A stretch of DNA of 64,000 nt from Prochlorococcus marinus str. MIT 9211. Lineage in GTDB: Bacteria > Cyanobacteriota > Cyanobacteriia > PCC-6307 > Cyanobiaceae. A program made the translations under genes and the position numbers. Below are positions 46,144 through 54,814 of this stretch, in pieces (positions within the stretch are counted from its first letter, which is position 1; each line of letters begins with the position of its first letter). The stretch lies in NCBI RefSeq assembly GCF_000018585.1, contig NC_009976.1, forward strand, positions 615,982 to 679,981. Reading direction: 5' to 3'. The notes beneath the pieces were generated by a model. It saw only the letters and a list, made by a program, of their open reading frames with translations, was not told where the DNA came from and ran no database searches.

Positions 46144-47193
46144 TTGACTTCTACAGATTTAAGGAGCCTTGATTCTGATATAGGTATTTTGATTGTTGGT
46201 CATGGCAGTCGAAATGCTTTGGCTGTTAAGGAATTTGCGTCCTTTATAACTTCCTTAAAGCAATTTTTGCCAGATGTTCCTATTGGATACGGTTACCTTG
46301 AATTCGCTCGACCAATTATTTCAGAGGCCTTGGATTCTCTGAGAGAACAAGGTGTCAAAAAAGTAATTGCTATCCCTTTAATGTTATTTGCGGCAGGACA
46401 TGCAAAAAATGATATTCCTGCTGTCCTTAATGCGTATTCTCTTGAAAGCGGGCTAGAAATTAATTATGGACGTGAGCTTGGAATAACTAATAATATGGTT
46501 GGTGCCTCTGGCGAGAGAGTTTTAGATGCTATCAACTCTTCTAAAGCACATCCCTTGTCAGACACTCTTTTAGTTGTCGTTGGCAGAGGGTCTTCAGACC
46601 CTGATGCAAATTCAAATGTTTCCAAAATCACAAGGCTTTTGCTAGAAGGTATTGGATTTGGTTGGGGAGAGACAGTTTTCTCTGGAGTGTCATTTCCTTT
46701 AGTTGAACCAGGCTTAAGGCATTTAATCAAACTTGGATTTGGTCGAATCGTTGTGTTTCCATATTTCCTCTTTTCCGGGGTACTAGTAAGTCGAATAAGA
46801 AAGCAGACTTCTAGAGTGGCTTTGGATCATCCTGAGATCGAGTTTTTGAATGCAAAATATTTGGGCAACCATAATTTGGTTTTAGAAACCGTAATTGAGC
46901 GGATAAGAGAAGTGGTAGATGGAGATAACTCCATGAACTGCTCACTTTGTAAATATAGAGCTAATCTTTTGGGTTTCGAGCATGAAGTTGGCTCCCCTCA
47001 GAAGAGTCACCATCATCATGTAGAAGGAGTTTCGGAAGGTTGTACTCTCTGTGAGGATGAATGTACAAGCGAATGTGAGCTAATAGACCATGACCATGAC
47101 CATGACCATGACCATGACCATGACCATGACCATGACCGCATCCCTTACCCACGGTCTGATCATCCGCTTGGCCCTGTCACGCTTCGCTTTTAA
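46144..47193 (+). CDS. cbiX: CbiX-type sirohydrochlorin chelatase with metal-binding tail
   Basis: Inserts cobalt (or iron) into sirohydrochlorin, feeding pseudocobalamin or siroheme. It has 349 residues. The N-terminal ILIVGHGSRNALAVKEFA is at about 11-28, and IPLMLFAAGHAKNDIPAVL near 76-94 carries the active-site His. The second chelatase half has VVVGRGSSDPDAN near 142 and VFPYFLFSGVLVSRI near 202. The tail from about 260 has Cys pairs (CSLCKY, CTLCEDECTSEC), a HHHH run and eight Asp-His repeats. The start is TTG at 46144. Cobalt use is inferred; a B12-dependent RNR elsewhere in this window makes cobalamin need likely. Confidence 0.88.
   Translation: MTSTDLRSLDSDIGILIVGHGSRNALAVKEFASFITSLKQFLPDVPIGYGYLEFARPIISEALDSLREQGVKKVIAIPLMLFAAGHAKNDIPAVLNAYSLESGLEINYGRELGITNNMVGASGERVLDAINSSKAHPLSDTLLVVVGRGSSDPDANSNVSKITRLLLEGIGFGWGETVFSGVSFPLVEPGLRHLIKLGFGRIVVFPYFLFSGVLVSRIRKQTSRVALDHPEIEFLNAKYLGNHNLVLETVIERIREVVDGDNSMNCSLCKYRANLLGFEHEVGSPQKSHHHHVEGVSEGCTLCEDECTSECELIDHDHDHDHDHDHDHDHDRIPYPRSDHPLGPVTLRF
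47086..47133 (+). repeat. 8 x GACCAT tandem repeat
   Basis: Eight copies of the hexamer GACCAT encode (Asp-His)8 in the C-terminal tail of the CbiX-type chelatase. Perfect hexamer repeats preserve the frame if they expand or contract. Confidence 0.95.
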
Positions 47194-47637
47194 AGTAGGC
47201 CAGAATATGAAATAAATAGGTATTTATACATGGCTCAGCTGTCTCTGTCTTGGTTGCGTCGCAATGGACTCGCAGGGTATAAGCATGACTTATCTTTTTG
47301 CTTTAAAAGATTTTCCCCAGAGTATTTCCACAGTTAAATAGACTTTTTCCACTATTTTTTGCTGAAGATGCCTGGAAAGCTGTAGAACTGTGGTTTTTTG
47401 AATTAGTAATCAATTTATCTTGACAAGATTGTCAAAAGTTTTCCGAGTAAGGACTTTTGCAATTTATGGAAAGCCGAATTACTGGAAGGGAATGAGTCTC
47501 ATGATGTCTCGTTAATCTATCGCATAATTTCTTTAGCTTTGACTCTAAGGAGAACTTTATGGATCCTTGTTAGGTGAATTTAATTAGAGCTCTCAGGCTC
47601 AAGTGAACTTCTTCAACTAGAAACCCTCAATTAATCA
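47194..47637. other. 444-bp intergenic region with DnaA-box-like motifs
   Basis: A gene-free region between cbiX and the DUF2811 gene. It contains four near matches to the bacterial DnaA box TTATCCACA or TTTTCCACA (47311-47319, 47324-47332, 47345-47353 and, on the minus strand, 47389-47397), each with at least one mismatch. A small TTGACA-AGAT-TGTCAA hairpin (47420-47435) lies beyond them. No credible ORF of more than 36 residues was found. Confidence 0.35.
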
Positions 47638-47904
47638 ATGGACCTTCCTCAACTTGAAAGCATCAGCCAAGTTTCAAATGCGTCTGAAATTAGCCCTGAG
47701 AAAACAGAATCAATAAGCATCGAAACCGAGATTCCAGAGGCTTTATATCAAGGAATGAATGAATTTATAAGTACCAACCCTAAGTGGGACCAATATCGTG
47801 TAATGAGTTCTGCTTTGGCTAATTTTCTTTTTCAAAGCGGCTGTGATGATAGGGCTGTTACAGAGAGATATTTGAATGACTTGTTTAAGCTCTCTGATTC
47901 TTAA
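47638..47904 (+). CDS. DUF2811 family protein
   Basis: An 88-residue protein. The first 28 residues are Glu/Ser-rich and variable. The remainder, IEAETEIP-like start (IETEIPEALYQGMNEFISTNPKWDQYRVMSSALANFLFQSGCDDRAVTERYLNDLF, read in pieces), is the DUF2811 core: EIPEALYQGM, NPKWDQYRVMSSAL and GCDDRAVTERYL. It is a small helical cyanobacterial family of unknown function. Its 3' end overlaps the GMC oxidoreductase gene by 20 bp in convergent orientation. Confidence 0.85.
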   Translation: MDLPQLESISQVSNASEISPEKTESISIETEIPEALYQGMNEFISTNPKWDQYRVMSSALANFLFQSGCDDRAVTERYLNDLFKLSDS

Positions 47905-49534
47905 TAGCTCCTAAGCAAGCTCTTCTTGATATAGCCATCATTGTCAAAGTTGGACTTTGCCAAGAAGAGGTTGGCCAACAAGATCCATCTACTACTAATA
48001 CATTTGGACAGGCCCATAATCTATTTAATGGGTCTAAAACGCTAGATTCTGGACAATACCCCATAGGAGCTCCACCTACTTCATGTATGTAATACCCAGG
48101 CGGAGGAGCTTTGTCTTGTATTGCCATTGCACTGTTAATAATAGGTTCTACAAAAGGCATTTTTATTAGTTCTTTTAGCGGGAGTATTTCACCTCCAGCT
48201 GCGGAAATACATTTTTGAATTGTTTTATTCATATGAGCAACCATCTTTATCTCGTTAGTCTTCCATTCGCATTCAATACTTGGTATTGGAACACCCCACT
48301 TATCTAGTTGAGTAGAAAGAGTGACCTTGTTCTCTTTATAGGGAAGTACTTCACCATGTCCTATTAAAAAACCTATTTTTGAATTTGGTTTTCTTTTTAG
48401 TATTCCAGGAGGCTCAAATCGATCTATTGCTCCCCAAATACCATAGCCTCTTCGAAAATCAACATCATCTGTTGAATCTAACTTATTGCCAAATGGAATA
48501 AAGAAGCTACCTGCACCTGATAACTTTTGGGCTGTTAAAAATTTAGAGTCTTTAGACTCAGTTTTTGTTGGCATTGCAAAAAATCTACAGGTGGAAATAT
48601 GATCCATTAAATTACATCCTAGACTTTCTGAAAGATCTATTAATCTTTTATTATTATACTTTTCTTGTGAATTTAGTAGAAGTCTAAGGCTTTGTATTGT
48701 AGAGCCACATAGTACGATTAATTTACTCTTAAGTTCTTTACGAGCCCCTGTTTCTTTGTCAATAACTATTATTCCTTCGGCAATTGAATTCGATTTATTT
48801 ATTATTAATGTTTCTGCTATATGCTCAGGAAGCAAATTAACTTTTCCTGTGGCCAAAGCAACTTTAAGCGTACTCCCAGGGCTACTTGATCTGGGCCATT
48901 CTTCATCATTGACATGAGCATGGGGACCAAAACCTCTTGAATGGATTATTGGATAACCGAGCTTTCTTTTTACTTCGCTAGCAAATAGAGACTCAGAATT
49001 AGTAAAAGGTAGGTTTTTAATAAAATATCCGTCAGGTAATTGTGTTAGTCCATCATTACAACCATGCACTTTGAAAAATCTTTCTAAAATATTGTAATGA
49101 GGTTCAAGATCTGAATAGCTTATAGGCCATTCGGGACCATATCCATCTTTAGTTGCTGCTTTTAGATCACTATTTGAAAGTCTTAATGTTATCCCCCCCC
49201 AAGTAAGACTTCTACCTCCAACTTGTCTTCCTTGTGTCCAAATAAATGGCTTTTCTTTTGGATATATATATGGGTTCTCTTTCTCATTTATATATAAAGA
49301 AGGATTTGCCTTCCAATAACCAGGATGTTGAATTTGTTTTCTATGATTTCCATTAAATATTGATAATAATCTTTTGAATGTATTTAAAGGCTCTGTTCCT
49401 AGTGCTTGTTTCGCAGTTAAAAGAGGCCCAGCCTCTACTAAAAGAACTCTTACTCCTGCTTTCGCAAGGGTAAGAGAAGCTACCCCCCCAGTGGCACCTG
49501 ATCCAATTACAATTGCTTCGTAAGTATTTGTCAC
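47885..49534 (-). CDS. GMC-family FAD oxidoreductase
   Basis: A 549-residue glucose-methanol-choline family flavoenzyme. The N-terminal FAD motif is AIVIGSGATGGVASLTLAKAG near 7-27, and RQVGGRSLTWGG near 105 is typical. The C-terminal PNVLVVDGSCWPTSSWQSPTLTMMAISRRACLG region (read in pieces) is the conserved GMC C-terminal signature, including the DGSCWPT loop before the final FAD-contact segment. The substrate is unknown; some cyanobacterial relatives carry sugar or choline-like substrates. The start is GTG at 49532-49534. Confidence 0.9.
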   Translation of the reverse strand: MTNTYEAIVIGSGATGGVASLTLAKAGVRVLLVEAGPLLTAKQALGTEPLNTFKRLLSIFNGNHRKQIQHPGYWKANPSLYINEKENPYIYPKEKPFIWTQGRQVGGRSLTWGGITLRLSNSDLKAATKDGYGPEWPISYSDLEPHYNILERFFKVHGCNDGLTQLPDGYFIKNLPFTNSESLFASEVKRKLGYPIIHSRGFGPHAHVNDEEWPRSSSPGSTLKVALATGKVNLLPEHIAETLIINKSNSIAEGIIVIDKETGARKELKSKLIVLCGSTIQSLRLLLNSQEKYNNKRLIDLSESLGCNLMDHISTCRFFAMPTKTESKDSKFLTAQKLSGAGSFFIPFGNKLDSTDDVDFRRGYGIWGAIDRFEPPGILKRKPNSKIGFLIGHGEVLPYKENKVTLSTQLDKWGVPIPSIECEWKTNEIKMVAHMNKTIQKCISAAGGEILPLKELIKMPFVEPIINSAMAIQDKAPPPGYYIHEVGGAPMGYCPESSVLDPLNRLWACPNVLVVDGSCWPTSSWQSPTLTMMAISRRACLGAIKNQRA

Positions 49535-49608
49535 AACTAATGGATCTTTAAGTAGTTTACCTGTAAATAAATTTAGCTTCTACCATGTCATGATGGTGAA
49601 ACAATAAA

Positions 49609-49791
49609 CTATTCCACAATATCTTCGATATAAGGATTGAAATAGGACTTTTGCTTAGAAGAACCTATATCAAAGCCCTTCATAAAATCATCTACCCACT
49701 TGATGAATGCATAATGCTCCTTTACTAATTTGTCTTTGTTTAGTAATGAAGCAACGGATTGACCATCATTAGCAAAATTTTGAATAATCAA
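49609..49791 (-). CDS. 60-residue hypothetical protein
   Basis: A short soluble ORF, MIIQNFANDGQSVASLLNKD through SYFNPYIEDIVE. Composition is natural (acidic and basic residues mixed, no odd runs). No family is recognised. It sits upstream of the GMC gene on the same strand with a 74-bp gap. Weakly supported. Confidence 0.35.
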   Translation of the reverse strand: MIIQNFANDGQSVASLLNKDKLVKEHYAFIKWVDDFMKGFDIGSSKQKSYFNPYIEDIVE

Positions 49792-50040
49792 TTTTTTCTG
49801 AAGATTAAAAAACTCTTAGGCGACAATTCTCAGAAGTATTGCTATCACTGAAACTTTTTTTGATGCAGATGGCATACTTAAAAAATATTTTTTCCTTAGC
49901 ATAACTGAAGGCCTAACTTAACTTTGCTACAAAAGCCAAGACGTTCTGTAAATTTTCTTCTTAACTTGATTAAGTCTTAACAACACAAATTAGAACAATT
50001 AGTGCTAGATATGGTTGTCGAGCTATCAGGACGTAAATTT

Positions 50041-50517
50041 ATGCGATCTCATTTGATTGGATTTCTGCTGTTAGTATTTCTTTTTTCACCTGCTTACCCT
50101 TCATGGGCACTTGAACATGATTATGGTAAGCAATATTTAGTAGGAGCTGACTTTTCAGACACTGATCTTCGAGGTGCCACTTTCTACCTAACCAACCTCC
50201 AGAATGCAAATTTATCGGGCAGTAACTTGGAAGGGGCAAGTTTGTTTGGAGCTAAACTACTTAAAACCGACTTAAGTAATACAAACCTTAAGAACGCTAC
50301 TCTTGATTCTTCTATTCTGGATGGAGCTGACTTAACTAATGCTTATTTAGAGGATGCCTTTGCATTTAATACCCAATTTAAAGATGTAAAAATCTCTGGA
50401 AGTGACTTTACAAATGTTTTAATTACAAATGATCAACGTAATTATTTATGCTCTATAGCATCTGGAACTAATTCAGTAAGTACTAGAAATACCAGAGATT
50501 CTCTAGAATGTAAGTAA
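50041..50517 (+). CDS. Exported pentapeptide-repeat protein (thylakoid lumen type)
   Basis: I choose the ATG at 50041 (158 residues) because it begins the signal peptide, MRSHLIGFLLLVFLFSPAYPSWA; a GTG at 50002 adds 13 residues of no apparent use. After the signal peptide come pentapeptide repeats of the A(D/N)LXX kind (ADFSDTDLRGATFYLTNLQNANLSGSNLEGASLFGAKLLKTDLSNTNLKNATL, read in pieces), building a right-handed quadrilateral beta-helix. The position suggests the lumen or periplasm. The C-terminal ending has two cysteines (YLCSIASG, SLECK) that may pair. Function unknown. Confidence 0.85.
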   Translation: MRSHLIGFLLLVFLFSPAYPSWALEHDYGKQYLVGADFSDTDLRGATFYLTNLQNANLSGSNLEGASLFGAKLLKTDLSNTNLKNATLDSSILDGADLTNAYLEDAFAFNTQFKDVKISGSDFTNVLITNDQRNYLCSIASGTNSVSTRNTRDSLECK

Positions 50518-50560
50518 TTAATTTAAACTTAATCATATTGAACAGGTATTATTTAGAGTG

Positions 50561-50956
50561 TTAAATGGATAACTTCTTCTTATAAGGGTTAAGATTTGAT
50601 TCTATAGGCCAACCAAGCATTTTAAGTAATCTAATCATCTTAGGTGAAGACTTGTATATACATTGATTAGCTTCACAAGCAAAGCCAACTTCTTTAAGAG
50701 TGATTTTTATTAAGTCTAATTCTCTTTTTGATCCAAATTTTTTACCTAGCAATCTAAGTCCTTCAATTTTAGTGAATGATGTAAATACTCTAGCCTCCTT
50801 TGTATAACCGATTATCAAATTGCTTTTATCTGATTCACATAATGTATAAAGGATACCTGTCTCAGCTGGGCCTTTCCTTTGCCTAACTAAAGCAAGATTG
50901 GCAATGCTTTGCATTACGGGCTTGATTAGGGCTGATTCGTGAAGTGTAAAATTCAT
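50561..50956 (-). CDS. GIY-YIG-like small protein (uncertain)
   Basis: A 131-residue protein. ILYTLCESDKSNLIIGYTKEARVFTSFTKIEGLRLLGKKFGSKRELDLIKITLKEVGF (read in pieces) has the strand-turn-strand-helix order of the T5orf172 type of GIY-YIG fold (L-Y-T, I-I-G-Y-T, then a helix with ELDLIK). Canonical catalytic residues are not all visible, so it may be a non-enzymatic relative. It is 5 bp downstream of the 169-residue gene (same strand), a clear two-gene unit. Compare 27032-27589. Confidence 0.55.
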   Translation of the reverse strand: MNFTLHESALIKPVMQSIANLALVRQRKGPAETGILYTLCESDKSNLIIGYTKEARVFTSFTKIEGLRLLGKKFGSKRELDLIKITLKEVGFACEANQCIYKSSPKMIRLLKMLGWPIESNLNPYKKKLSI

Positions 50957-50961
50957 TCCAT

Positions 50962-51471
50962 TTAGGTATTTGTTGCTTCAGAAGAAAAGCATTCATGCTT
51001 TTCCAATAAATTATTTACTTCGGCAAGGGCAATTCTCTTTTCGCATGCGATGTCATATCGCTCTATAGCAATAGAAGGAATAGATCCTTTACTTTTCATT
51101 TCTCTTAATCCGAGTTCGAGACATTGCAAAGCAACACTTGAAAGATCTCTGCCTTCGGCAGCTGCCCAAGCTTTCATTAAATAGTTCAAACTTGAGGGGA
51201 CTGAGACTTGGAGCTTGTAAGAGCTAGGAGCATTTAAAGAAAGCTCATCAAGATAACTGTCTTTTTTTGCAATTTCATATTTAATTTCTCTTCTAAGAGC
51301 CTTTTGCTTTTGGGCTGCTTTATCAGGCTTTTCATTCTTTAAGGAACCTTCCAGCTCATACACGTCTCTTTCTTTTTTTGAGATTGAATCTAGGGCCCAT
51401 AAAGAAACTTCTTCCGATAGTGAAGTCCTCCTAAGCCATTCATCTCTTGAATTGCTCCAGCTACTTTCCAT
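50962..51471 (-). CDS. Hypothetical protein with possible ribbon-helix-helix segment
   Basis: A 169-residue protein. The first 85 residues are highly charged helix (SKKERDVYELEGSLKNEKPDK, then QKALRREIKYEIAKKD). Residues about 100-130 (YKLQVSVPSSLNYLMKAWAAAEGRDLSSVALQCLELGLREM, read in pieces) have the strand-helix-helix pattern of CopG/Arc-type DNA-binding proteins (VSVPSSLNYLMKAWA then LSSVALQCLELGL). The rest is helical. It is upstream of, and 5 bp from, the GIY-YIG-like gene, so both are co-transcribed. Confidence 0.55.
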   Translation of the reverse strand: MESSWSNSRDEWLRRTSLSEEVSLWALDSISKKERDVYELEGSLKNEKPDKAAQKQKALRREIKYEIAKKDSYLDELSLNAPSSYKLQVSVPSSLNYLMKAWAAAEGRDLSSVALQCLELGLREMKSKGSIPSIAIERYDIACEKRIALAEVNNLLEKHECFSSEATNT

Positions 51472-51735
51472 AACTTCTTAGAGTTAGCACTATAGTAACT
51501 AATTCTATATGGAGTGTCTATAGGGTCTATATGAAATGTATATGGATTCCTGCCCTAATGAGATGGCTGTCTCTTTTTTTTGTCAGGTGTAATTGCATGG
51601 ATTTGGCGCAGGCATTTATTGCTCGCGAAAAGAAATGAAATCTCTTATATTTTTAAAACTTATTTTTTGTTCCTTAGCGTGAGTATTGTATCGGCAAAAA
51701 TGAAGCCTATAAATGAAAGAAAGGTGGATCTTGAT

Positions 51736-52686
51736 ATGCCCATTGTTGTTGTAACAATGTCTACAGGCCTTCAAGGGAACGCGTTAATACACCATTTATC
51801 TAAGACAAATAAATTCAAAATTCGTGCTTTAACAAGGGATGTATCTTCTAAGAGTGCATTAAAGCTTCTAAATTACCCTAATGTTCAATTAGTTAAGGCA
51901 GATTTTCTTAATAAAGATAGTTTAGAAAACTCATTTATGGATGCTTATGCAATTTTTGGGAATACGACTCCTACAAAAGGATGGCGTTTATTTAGAGGTA
52001 GCATGGTTAGAGATTATGAAATGAAGCAAGGAGAAAATTTAATTAAAGCTGTACGCTCAGTAATGAAAAAAGGAAGGCTTAAGCATTTTATTTTTAGCTC
52101 AGTTTGCCATGGTTTAAAACAAGGACTTGATAATACAATTAAGGTACCGAGTCATTTCTCTAGTAAGTGGGAGATAGAAGCAATGATAAACCAAGCAGGA
52201 CTAGACAATCTAACTACAATTATTCGACCTTGCAGTTATTTTGAAAATTTCTATAGTGATTTGCCTGGAATACAGATCTCACCTTATATTTTCCCTGGGG
52301 TAGTTAAGCCAGAAAGTCTTTGGCAGACGATCGCAGTAGAAGATATTGGTGCTTGGGCGACTGCTATTCTAATGAATCCAGATAGATTCCTTGGTGAAAA
52401 ATTAAATCTTGCAGGAGAGAGTTTGACAGGTAATCAAATGACGAAAATTTTAAATGGATTGTTAGCAAGGGAAGGTAAGAAAGCTAATTATTTTATGCTC
52501 CCACGACCCTTATTGAATCTTCTCGAGCATGATATAGCTGTAATGGCAGATTGGATAGAAAATTCAGGTTACGCAGCCAATATTCCAGAACTTAGGAAAT
52601 TATCAAATGATTTGGGTCTTGAAATCACTTCTCTATATAGCTGGCTTAAATCTAAATTGTATATGTCACCTGTATTTAGCAATTAA
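51736..52686 (+). CDS. NmrA-like NAD(P)-binding protein
   Basis: A Rossmann-fold atypical SDR (NmrA/HSCARG type). I start at ATG 51736 (316 residues) because it is preceded by AAAGGTGG at a good distance and directly begins the nucleotide domain PIVVVTMSTGLQGNALIHHL; the frame extends upstream to 51580 without support. The segment FKIRALTRDVSSKSALKL and LVKADFLNKDSLENSF is the next part of the fold, and HFIFSSVCHGLK continues it. The NAD(P) motif is TMSTGLQGN rather than GxTGxxG, a variant. Function is unknown; relatives are redox sensors. Confidence 0.75.
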   Translation: MPIVVVTMSTGLQGNALIHHLSKTNKFKIRALTRDVSSKSALKLLNYPNVQLVKADFLNKDSLENSFMDAYAIFGNTTPTKGWRLFRGSMVRDYEMKQGENLIKAVRSVMKKGRLKHFIFSSVCHGLKQGLDNTIKVPSHFSSKWEIEAMINQAGLDNLTTIIRPCSYFENFYSDLPGIQISPYIFPGVVKPESLWQTIAVEDIGAWATAILMNPDRFLGEKLNLAGESLTGNQMTKILNGLLAREGKKANYFMLPRPLLNLLEHDIAVMADWIENSGYAANIPELRKLSNDLGLEITSLYSWLKSKLYMSPVFSN

Positions 52687-52843
52687 AGCAGATAGCTACC
52701 TTTTTTTCAATTAAAAGTCGTGAAGAAATATTAGATCTAGAATTTTTTTTATTATTTTTGGAGTATTAATTGTATTGGAGATAAGGTTTATTTGTCTCTA
52801 TAACCTCAAGCGCTAAGGCTGTAGTCCTTTACTACTATTTTCT

Positions 52844-53071
52844 ATGGATAGTAAGATTAAAATTATTATTTACCTTTCTTCATGGACAGTTGCTTGGTAT
52901 ATTCTTTCATCAATAATAAATGCTGGACTATTGCAGGTAAAACTTTATGAAGCTCATAGCAAATTAGAATTTCTTGTTTTTTTTATCATTGCAATATTTT
53001 CTTTAGCTTCCAGCCTATTGTTCTCATCTGAATTTTTTAGCGACTCTCGTGAAACAGGTGGGAATAATTAA
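52844..53071 (+). CDS. Small membrane hypothetical protein
   Basis: A 75-residue protein with two hydrophobic helices (about 6-28 and 43-63) and a polar tail (DSRETGGNN). No family is recognised. It sits between the NmrA-like gene and the glycosyltransferase gene on the + strand, 150 bp or more from each, so it is probably separate. Confidence 0.5.
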   Translation: MDSKIKIIIYLSSWTVAWYILSSIINAGLLQVKLYEAHSKLEFLVFFIIAIFSLASSLLFSSEFFSDSRETGGNN

Positions 53072-53241
53072 TAAGTACTAATATTTAAATATTATAGGCT
53101 TGTAAATTTAGTAGGTTTAATCAAATTATAGTATCAGCACTATGATTATATTTGAAGAGTTTAGTTCTAAAGAGATCGAACCTAGAGGTTAAATTAGTCT
53201 ATAAATGTGCCATAATATTTTTAATCACTCTCTCAGCTCAT

Positions 53242-54339
53242 ATGGCAAGAAGAGTATTAATGATTACTTCCAGTTCCTCGGGAGGGGGGCCTAAGCAACT
53301 ATCTACTTTAACTGAACGTCTAAGCTCTGATTTTGTTATAAACGTTGCTTGTCCCAATAACAGTATATATTTAAATGATATTGAAGCAAGTATTTCTGGC
53401 AAGCTTCTTTTTATAAAAGAGAGAAAGATATCTTTTCTCGATATTTACAATATTATCAAATTTATCAAGCAAAATTCTATAGAACTGGTTCATTCGCATG
53501 GGAAGGCTGCTGGTCTCCTGGCAAGAATGGCTTTCTTTTTTACTAGGATCAAGTTGATTCACACTTATCATGGAGTACATCTAAGCAGATATAAGGTTAT
53601 ATTGAAAATATTATATGTAACATATGAAAGAATTTTCTCTATGATAAATACATACAATATCTTTGTTTCAATTTCAGAAATGAAGATGGCTAAAGACTCT
53701 AACATATTATTAAAAGATAAATCTGTTGTAATACCAAATGGAGTCCTAGATCAAGAATTAAAAGAGACTAAAACCAATTATATTAATAGGCTTCGTCAAT
53801 CTTTATCTATACCTACTAATATTACTGTAGCTATAACTTCTTGTAGGTTAGAACAGATAAAAAATTTATTTGAGCTCATAGATATAGCCCAAGCAAATAG
53901 TGATATCTTTTTTTATGTTATGGGAGAAGGACCATTGCGATCTGAACTTAATAGATATATTCGACTTCAGAAATTATCCAATATTATCTTATTAGGTCAT
54001 ATCACAAATGTTTTTGATTACCTCAACGCTTCAGATATTTATATCTCAACTTCACTTAGAGAGGGGCATCCTCTTTCTGTATTAGAGGCAATGTCAGTAG
54101 GCTTGCCTGTATTGGCCACAGCTGTTCCAGGGAATCTAGACACAATAATCCATGGAGATTCAGGCTTTTTCTATGAATTGGGAAATATAGAACAGGCTTC
54201 TTACTTTCTAAATAAACTATCAAGTAATAACAAATTAAGAAAGCAAATTGGAGCAAATGCTCAATGTATTCAGAAATTAAAATTTTCGGTTTCTGCTATG
54301 ACTAAAGCGTATGGTGATTTATATAAGTCAGTACAGTAA
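53242..54339 (+). CDS. Group 1 (GT4) glycosyltransferase
   Basis: I use the ATG at 53242 (365 residues); an upstream TTG frame from 53152 is an extension of doubtful use. The N-terminal part has ITSSSSGGGPKQLSTL, HSHGKAAGLLARMA and IHTYHGVHLSRYK as in GT-B retaining enzymes. The C-terminal Rossmann half has AITSCRLEQIKNLFELIDIAQ near 225, and STSLREGHPLSVLEAMSVGLPVLAT near 298 (EX7E motif). It transfers a sugar from a nucleotide donor to a lipid- or polymer-linked acceptor. It is likely a cell-surface polysaccharide gene, which the genes to the right support. Confidence 0.88.
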   Translation: MARRVLMITSSSSGGGPKQLSTLTERLSSDFVINVACPNNSIYLNDIEASISGKLLFIKERKISFLDIYNIIKFIKQNSIELVHSHGKAAGLLARMAFFFTRIKLIHTYHGVHLSRYKVILKILYVTYERIFSMINTYNIFVSISEMKMAKDSNILLKDKSVVIPNGVLDQELKETKTNYINRLRQSLSIPTNITVAITSCRLEQIKNLFELIDIAQANSDIFFYVMGEGPLRSELNRYIRLQKLSNIILLGHITNVFDYLNASDIYISTSLREGHPLSVLEAMSVGLPVLATAVPGNLDTIIHGDSGFFYELGNIEQASYFLNKLSSNNKLRKQIGANAQCIQKLKFSVSAMTKAYGDLYKSVQ

Positions 54340-54570
54340 AAATGTTTATGTGATATCTATCAATATGCATTTAGTTATGAGCAAAATAGAGACTCTTGAG
54401 AAAATATTGTATACAAGCTCATAATAGTCTTTTCGCAAACTTTCTTCTATTGCTTATTTTATTTTATTGGTAAATAACCTTATAGGATAGTTTTTCAGAC
54501 CAACTATAGCTTTGAGCTAGTGCGATTATAAATTAATGAGTTGAGTAGGGTGAGATCCTAATTATTTAAA

Positions 54571-54655
54571 CGGAGGGGGTGGGATTCGAACCCACGGATG
54601 CTCTCACATCGCTGGTTTTCAAGACCAGAGCCATCAACCACTCGACCACCCCTCC
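54571..54655 (-). tRNA. trnS-TGA: tRNA-Ser (anticodon TGA)
   Basis: On the minus strand the 85-base sequence has acceptor GGAGGGG paired to CCCCTCC plus discriminator G, a D arm, the anticodon stem-loop CTGGT-CTTGAAA-ACCAG with anticodon TGA, a long variable arm as in serine tRNAs (GATGTGAGAGCATC), and the T arm GTGGG-TTCGAAT-CCCAC. CCA is not encoded. It lies between the glycosyltransferase and the DUF4956-CotH-VTC block, a typical integration target. Confidence 0.95.
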
Positions 54656-54814
54656 AAATTTAGACAGATTGCTCTGCAACTTACATACTAGCAACCCGTA
54701 GCCAAACCAATGAATTGATTTGAAGAAGGTTTTTGGACTTATTTCCAGATTTCATAAACAAAGAAGTTATAATTGGATTAATTGGGGTCTCACGGTAGAC
54801 TCAAAGAGATTCAC

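Noticed and set aside
46961-47152. 63-residue minus strand ORF rich in Gly-His
   Set aside because: It is the antisense reading of the GACCAT repeat in the CbiX-type gene, not an independent protein.
47231-47338. 35-residue ORF in the region after cbiX
   Set aside because: No ribosome-binding site; begins by chance ATG and covers the DnaA-box-like motifs.
54340-54814. Search for an attachment-site repeat around tRNA-Ser
   Set aside because: I found no convincing direct repeat of the tRNA 3' end within the window, so the island boundaries are not defined and integration is not shown.
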